Shown piece by piece: positions 58,780 to 64,000 of a DNA stretch of 64,000 nt. The position numbers were made by a program, and so were the translations under genes. The stretch spans positions 62,001 through 126,000 of the forward strand of contig JADGJC010000066.1 of NCBI GenBank assembly GCA_027596075.1, written 5' to 3'. Within the stretch, counting starts at the first letter, position 1, and each line of letters opens with the position of its first letter. The notes beneath the pieces were generated by a model. The model was not told the DNA's origin. It did not search any database and worked only from the letters and a program-made list of their open reading frames with translations. The stretch is from Rhizophlyctis rosea. Its lineage: Eukaryota; Chytridiomycota; Chytridiomycetes; Rhizophlyctidales; Rhizophlyctidaceae.

Positions 58780-59790
58780 AGCGACGCGTATTCATCCGTT
58801 TCTTGCAAATGATTGCGATTGATGCATTTTGTTCTGGCGGATTTTTATGGGTTGGGAAGGGGGTATGATTTTGAAGGTTGCGAGTCGGTATTATGAGCCG
58901 CCGCGGATTTTGGTGGGGTTCAGGTGGCATGATTATGGCTTTAATGAGTGGAATTTTGGGTGTCGGATTGCTGGGATGGTAAGCCTTGATCGCATTACAA
59001 GATGGATACTCGATTTCGAGCTCAACCGTTCATATTTCTTCCTTAGATCTTCCACATGGCAGTTCTCTTCCGCGACGCTTTGGACGTCGACCCAGTCCAC
59101 AAAATTATTGCAGACCTGATACCCCGTTCAGAATTCATCAACGGCATTCGCTCCCTCTGGTTAAAGCGGTGTAACATCGATGGACGACGGCGACTGGTGG
59201 TGGTAAAGGTGGAAACGGAGTTGCCGGGACTTAGTGGTGCCGAATCGGGGATGGGAAAGTAGTGGTCGGATTGGGATAGGCATTTCGCCGCATGTGTTGC
59301 ATGTTGCGGTTGAGAAGTCGAGGCCTGGTGAGTTTTGCGTGAATGTTCGTATAGTAGAAAGATTGATCCTGATGGAGTTGGTGTGCTTGTCCTACTGCAG
59401 AATTGGCCGAGGGTACGAACTGGTTGATCAGCAAACGTATATGCAAGCCGCCACATCCGGCGTCACGAGGGACATGATGCATAGGCTGCAACTTCCTAGT
59501 GCGACGACGATACTGATGACCGAGAAGGTACTTAAAAAGACGCGCAACTCTTCAGATATAAGGCACTCAATGACCTTCACATCATTTCAAAGAAATGAAA
59601 GACTGGGAACAGAATGCACGCTTATTGATCATCAACAGGCGCTCATATGTCAAGATCGTCCCGCTATCAGCCTCGACCGTCGTTTCCAATTTCGACGCCC
59701 GTTCACCATACAACGCGGGCTACCATTACATCATCAAGTCCGTGTCCCGACAGCACCCTCTGTGCGAAAAGCCTGCGTTCGCTGAATGAT
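58780..59790 (+). pseudogene. Coding-like fragments, unknown function
   Basis: Plus-strand pieces with protein-like content occur in different frames. Near 58850-58980 is ASRYYEPPRILVGFRWHDYG and NEWNFGCRIAGM; near 59047-59180 is HMAVLFRDALDVDPVHKII and DLIPRSEFINGIRSLWLKR. Near 59275 is ISPHVLHVAVEKSRPGEF, and near 59570-59750 is MKDWEQNARLLIINRRSYV then KIVPLSASTVVSNFDARSPY. They could be exons of one gene or debris. I recognise none of them. Confidence 0.3.
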
Positions 59791-60965
59791 GATGACGAGA
59801 AGTACAAACCACCGATGTACGAGTACCCGAAAGCCGTGATGGCCGTGCCAGACACGGTGACGGTGATTGAGGTCAAATTGCGAGTCGCGAAACGCAGGAG
59901 GAATACAATTGGGGATTTGCCGTCAGACATTGACGTGAGGAGTTTCAGCTGGTTGGATGTGAAGACCTTACTCACAGCTGCCAAAGTAAGAGATAGTTCA
60001 AGGACAGAGGAATTGGCGAGTCGAACTAAATGAGTATCCAGGTGTCAAAACGATGGAAGCGCCATGCATTCGATGCAATTATGGACCAGAATTAATGTCA
60101 CGAGGTATGCCGGAGGATGTGATCGCTTTTCCGCTGTCTTTCACGACCGGTTGATTCGCACTTCCGTAGATTTTTCAGCAGCATCAGCCCCAAGCGGTTG
60201 CAAGATCTTGCCGTATATGCCGGTGGATTTCCGAAAGTGGCAGCCTTCCGGTACAGCATTGGTCATACATGGATGCGTCAAGGAACTCGGATCCTGAACT
60301 TGACTTATACAGAGGATGTACACCATCTTTTACAGTAACACAGTGGCAGTTTTTGCCGAAAACTGCCCCAACATGGAAACCGCGCGATTTGCCGGCTGTC
60401 GAACGATATCCGGTGGGGTCCTAAGCCGAACCAACGAGCGCCTCAAGAACTTGGACATTTCCGGCTTGAAGATCATCAACAGGAAAACGATGATCACCAT
60501 CGCCCAATACAATCAACGATTGGAGGCGCTGAACATCAGTCGTTGTAGCGATCTTACTGGTCGCGGAATCAGTCTCGTCATGCGTTGGTGTGTGCGTCTT
60601 CGTGAGCTTCATATGGCTCAGTGCATCAGGGTGGATAAGAACGCTATGAAGTGGAATGGTGCCACTCTCAGTCGGCCAGTCTGTGTAAGTTGTCGTGGAG
60701 GTTATTCATTATAAGCACCATGCCCGCGGCTGACCATAATCGAATCAAATAGGTGGTCGACGTGGCGGCTGCACTCGGTCGATTGATGCACGATGAGCAG
60801 GTGTTGAGGAAGAAAAACATTTGCGTTTGTCGGGTATGATATCATGCAACATTTCAATTATCGGCAAGTGCTAATCTTTCCCAAGTCCGAAGGAATACTA
60901 TTCGCGGTCACTGATTGACTTCTTCTTGGACGTTATGGGTCACAAGCTGAGAATCATGGACTTTT
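59780..60965 (+). pseudogene. F-box/leucine-rich-repeat protein, frame-broken
   Basis: The F-box reads GDLPSDIDVRSFSWLDVKTLLTAAKV (given in parts: LPSDI, FSWLD, LLTAAKV) near 59915-59985. Downstream are QLWTRINVTRYAG, GGFPKVAAFR and GTRILNLTYTEDVHHLL in shifting frames. A long open stretch at 60355-60680 then shows leucine-rich repeats: CPNMETARFAGCRTISGGVL, LKNLDISGLKIINRKTM, LEALNISRCSDLTGRGI and LRELHMAQCIRVDKNAM. A small piece near 60890-60968 reads LIDFFLDVMGHKLRIMDFS. The order is that of an FBXL/Grr1-type SCF adaptor. At least two frame changes between 60050 and 60340 cannot be explained by GT-AG introns I can see. Confidence 0.6.
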
Positions 60966-61419
60966 CATAGCCTATTGCAAGGCCCAATGGACATAGACAT
61001 GCGTCGCGTCGTCGGGTTTGATGAGTAAATGTTGTGGAAATAATAATGCGCATCTGGCGATGCGGGACTGTTGGATCTAGTGGAGGGGTTGCTGAGATAG
61101 ATCATATGGAGAGGTGGAGTGTTTAGAAGTGCTTGGGGTTTGTGGGTTCTTTTTCCTTCTCCTTGTTTCCCTCGCAGCGTTAGGGGTTCTCGTGATTAAA
61201 TCAAGCATTTCGCCGCACCGACCACATTTCTAGCCTTTCCATATCACCCAACATATGATTCTTCATCATCCCACATTCCCTTCAATCAGCAAATGAATTC
61301 CTGTAATCCCTTTCGTGAAGTCCGATCGCACTACATCTCGTGTCTTAGCCATATCGAAACCACACTTTACAGAACGCGTCTGGTCTCTGCTGTCAAAAAA
61401 GGACTGTTTTGAGGAACAT
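60966..61419. other. Intergenic stretch
   Basis: Nothing supported. It lies between the FBXL relic (+) and the converging PIG-X stop (-). Confidence 0.4.
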
Positions 61420-62493
61420 CTATTCTAATTTTACATCCCGTCCCTTCCGTTCCTTCTCCTCCCCTCTACCCCAACTCCAACCCCACTTCCCACTCACAAC
61501 CCCAACAACCAAGTACAGAACTCCAATCCAAACAACTAATCCCGTAACCCACGTCACAATGTCTTTATCCCCACTGTGCCCAATCGGCACCTCCATCACA
61601 AAACGTCCTTCTGTTGTCAAATACTGATGCACGGCATCGGATGTTGGTGGTGTGAACTGTGATGATAATTTTGTGTAGTGTTGTGGAGTGGGGTGGGAGA
61701 CGAAGTCAGATAGGGAGGGGTAGAGGTTTATTGGTGGTTGGTGTGTGTGGTATATTGTTGGGAGGGGGAGGGTTATGTTTTCGTGAGTTTGATGAGGGTG
61801 GGAGGAGGGACGGTGGTAGCGGATGTGGAAGGGGAGTTCGATGGGGAGGGGCGGCAGACTGTGGTTGCTGGAAAGGAAATGATGAGGGTAAGATATGCGG
61901 AATGCACTTTGTGAAGTGTAGCAGGGAATGGAATGCCCCATCTCCACACGAATCACAGAAACCTTCCCAGCCTCCCGTTCGGCAAAAGCGACTGGCAAGT
62001 CTAACTTCGCTCGAGCAAACGCGGCGAAGGGTTCCCTCCACATCGTCGAGGTTGAGCAAGACGAGAGTGTCACATACCTTATTCCCATCGCCCTCCACGC
62101 CCTCTCCCTCACAAATATCACCACTAACCCCCTTTCATCCCTCCTCTCTCCAGGCCGCATAGGAAACTTCCAAATAGGTGCTTCCAAATCCGTATCATCC
62201 TCCCACACCTCACCCGCCATCACTACACGGGTCAAAACCTCCACTCCCTCTCCATAACTCCGCCGTGCAATCTCATAGCGATCAGCGAATATACTATGCG
62301 GGAGCTGTATTATGACTGTGTAGAGCGATTCGAGGACGGGGGTTTGGGTGCAGTCGTAGGGTTCTTGGGAAGATGCGGAGGTGCAGTTTAGGTTGGGGAT
62401 GTGTGGGAGGTGGATTGCGAGTTTTGGGTGGAAGCCTATTGGTTGGGCGAGGGAGATGGGGATTGTGAGTGTGGAGGGGGAGGTGGTGCGCAT
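61420..62493 (-). CDS. PIG-X/PBN1-like subunit of GPI mannosyltransferase I
   Basis: A single exon of 357 residues with ATG at 62493. The N-terminal half has LYTVIIQLPHSIFADRYEI, corresponding to the family's (Y)xLPxxLFxDxYEL block. The middle has PIELPFHIRYHRPS followed by LPLPTIYHTH, the signature of PIG-X/PBN1 (PF08320), and the C-terminus has one membrane segment around WVTGLVVWIGVLYLVVGVV with a short basic cytoplasmic tail. PIG-X stabilises PIG-M, which adds the first mannose to the GPI precursor in the ER. No clear signal peptide is seen at this start, so a short upstream exon with the leader may be missing. Confidence 0.8.
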   Translation of the reverse strand: MRTTSPSTLTIPISLAQPIGFHPKLAIHLPHIPNLNCTSASSQEPYDCTQTPVLESLYTVIIQLPHSIFADRYEIARRSYGEGVEVLTRVVMAGEVWEDDTDLEAPIWKFPMRPGERRDERGLVVIFVRERAWRAMGIRYVTLSSCSTSTMWREPFAAFARAKLDLPVAFAEREAGKVSVIRVEMGHSIPCYTSQSAFRISYPHHFLSSNHSLPPLPIELPFHIRYHRPSSHPHQTHENITLPLPTIYHTHQPPINLYPSLSDFVSHPTPQHYTKLSSQFTPPTSDAVHQYLTTEGRFVMEVPIGHSGDKDIVTWVTGLVVWIGVLYLVVGVVSGKWGWSWGRGEEKERKGRDVKLE

Positions 62494-63156
62494 TGTGGAG
62501 GGTGGATGTGTGAGGTGTGGTGGTGTTTACTGGTGGAGTATGTAGTAGGGAGAAGGGCGTGGTGCTGCGAAGTCAGGGAAAGACAGGCCATTGATAAGTA
62601 CGAACTGTCATCAGAACGTGGGTCTCCACGGATCTCTGAAGACATCCTTCTCAGACTGGATTCTTGACGTTCCGTAATAGATACGTACAATACACAGAGT
62701 GGAGGGAGGTGCTTTTTGACGTCGGGTCGACGGAAGGGCGGGGCGGGTTAGCGATTTCGAAATCCAACCGCAGGCAGGGAGCACAGAGCCGTAACTTACG
62801 GTATTGACAATATGACGTGCGTGTGGGAAGTTGGGTCTGTAGTATACAGAACTGTATATGTAGCGCAGTCAATCCTCCTTTGCTTACAGTCGACGTTTAT
62901 GATTCCTGGTTGTGAGGTGATATGATGAGACGTGAAAGCGCTGGGTCAAGTTGTTTCAGCTTGTTTGCATCTTTGACAGGTTGGCTACTATTAGCCTCAC
63001 TGTGCCACCAGCAATAAGTGGCAAAGTCATGCTAATCGAGCTAACTGTCCGAAATCGGGACTTTCCTCCATCAAGCACCACACACCCAACGCGCAAATTT
63101 TGCACGGGCACTTTGCTAAACACACTTTCTTGAAGAAGCAGCAATAGGAAGCAACA
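62494..63156. other. Intergenic stretch
   Basis: Nothing supported. The divergent promoters of PIG-X (-) and the gene at 63.2 kb (+) are expected here. Confidence 0.35.
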
Positions 63157-63626
63157 ATGAAAAGGTTCCGTTGCAAGACACGCATGGCCATACAATCTGG
63201 TGAGTTTACAACACCTTCCACTTGATTCTTCCAACGTTCACACCAACACTCGCAACGGCAGGGTCATACCACCACCCAACCCCATCACCCAGTCCACCTC
63301 TACACCAACCCCCACCCCACAACCCTACCCACCCCACAACCCTACCCACCTCAACCACCGACGATGTGATCATAACAGGAATAAGGCCTGGAAGACCTCG
63401 TGCACCAGTACTGTGATTGACCTGACTGGTGATTCGGAAGAGGACAATGAGAGTGATGCAACACTCGACGGTTGACGAGGACGATGATGGAGACCCAGGT
63501 TTGGGGAACCTGGGGAAGCGGAAGAGGCAGGACAAGTATGTAGTTGTTGGGAAACGACGTAAAAGTCAAGAGGGTGCGCTGTCATCAGACATTGCGAGTG
63601 GCAATGTAAATGCGCGAGAAGAATGA
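63153..63626 (+). pseudogene. Nuclear protein with SUMO-interaction-like motifs, frame-broken
   Basis: A first exon (from an ATG at about 63157, MKRFRCKTRMAIQS, ending at a GTGAGT donor) is followed after GGCAG by a Pro/Thr-rich stretch. Then come DDVIITGIRPGRPRAPV in one frame, VIDLTGDSEEDNESDAT in a second, and VDEDDDGDPGLGNLGKRKR then KYVVVGKRRKSQEGAL in a third, with a stop at 63626. VIDLTGDSEED and VIITGI next to acidic residues look like SUMO-interacting motifs, and KRKRQDK/KRRK like nuclear localisation signals, as in SUMO-targeted ubiquitin ligases. No RING finger is seen. One-base shifts near 63405 and 63470 are needed. Confidence 0.45.
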
Positions 63627-64000
63627 CGGTCTCGATTATGATTGCTGGATAGAACCCTTGAGTGCATTCTTTTTCGTAGAACCACTTGCCTGTATATAAA
63701 ATCCCAATTTTGGCGATTGCTGTTAGTAGACCTTTCCTTTGTAATTCGTAACATAGTTTAGACCCTGCGAATCGATTGTCTTTTGGCATGGGGAAGGGGG
63801 ACATACATATAGGTAAACCTGCATCCTACATACCATATCTATGCTAAAGGAGTTGCCACATGTGATAGGGGACTTCCAGTTCGTTGAGGCCTAATACAAC
63901 CATGCATGTCAACAAATGTCTGTCTAGAGTGATTGGTGGGAGTGGAGGAAACTTGGCTGCTGGAAGATGGGAGAGAGAGGGAAAGAACACTTTCATGGTC
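63627..64000. other. Right-edge stretch
   Basis: Nothing supported. Confidence 0.35.

Noticed and set aside
1..64000. CRISPR arrays or bacterial operon-type systems.
   Set aside because: No regularly spaced identical repeats; genes are spliced and eukaryotic.

Overview
The window looks like nuclear DNA of an early-diverging fungus, most likely a chytrid. Genes are dense with short GT-AG introns (roughly 50-130 bp), exons join in phase, and a large tryptophan-rich, ankyrin-like repeat protein of a kind common in chytrid genomes is present. Recognisable products include mitochondrial Hsp78, a METTL21-type methyltransferase, PIG-X/PBN1 and a TIGR02452-type poly(ADP-ribose) glycohydrolase. Species cannot be set from sequence alone.

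Layout. 1-2 kb: almost empty, with a possible gene fragment at the left edge. 2-4 kb: a small Cys-rich gene (+) converging on a 5-exon METTL21-like methyltransferase (-). 4.3-8.2 kb: HSP78 (-), 22 exons. 9.4-10.2 kb: a DUF1772 membrane protein (-). 10.9-13.8 kb: a small TATA-driven ORF (-) and a poorly resolved Tudor/PWWP-like locus (+). 14.8-17.8 kb: a 9-exon coiled-coil protein (+). 18.4 kb: tRNA-Glu(UUC) with an intron. 20.4-27.6 kb: a tandem array of four paralogous F-box-like genes on the minus strand plus a possible fifth relic, most of them broken. 28.1-29.7 kb: a WW-repeat F-box-like protein (+).

29.7-40.4 kb is gene-poor and carries decayed material: a frameshifted PHD-finger (Nto1/JADE/BRPF-like) pseudogene, a diverged tandem duplication at 37.4-38.2 kb, and one copy of an approximately 800-bp dispersed duplication (39.1 kb) whose second copy lies at 45.2 kb. 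Between these copies sits an intact ARM-like/coiled-coil gene (40.5-43.2 kb, -). 46.8-51.1 kb: a frameshifted Ala/Pro/Glu-rich ORF, an intact F-box protein (-) and a Nup58-like pseudogene with an in-frame stop. 53.1-55.0 kb: a spliced gene whose middle matches the N-terminal flank of the spliceosomal helicase Prp5/DDX46 but which has no helicase core. 56.2-57.2 kb: the PARG-like gene (-). 58.2-61.0 kb: remnants of a class 3 lipase and an F-box/LRR protein (+). 61.4-62.5 kb: PIG-X/PBN1 (-). 63.2-63.6 kb: a frame-broken nuclear protein with SUMO-interaction-like motifs.

Themes. The window is rich in F-box-type genes (four array members, the WW-repeat gene, the 48-kb gene and the F-box/LRR relic) and in pseudogenes lying between intact housekeeping genes. 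This fits birth-and-death evolution of ubiquitin-ligase adaptors in an accessory region. No operon-like functional system, CRISPR array or intact transposon was seen.
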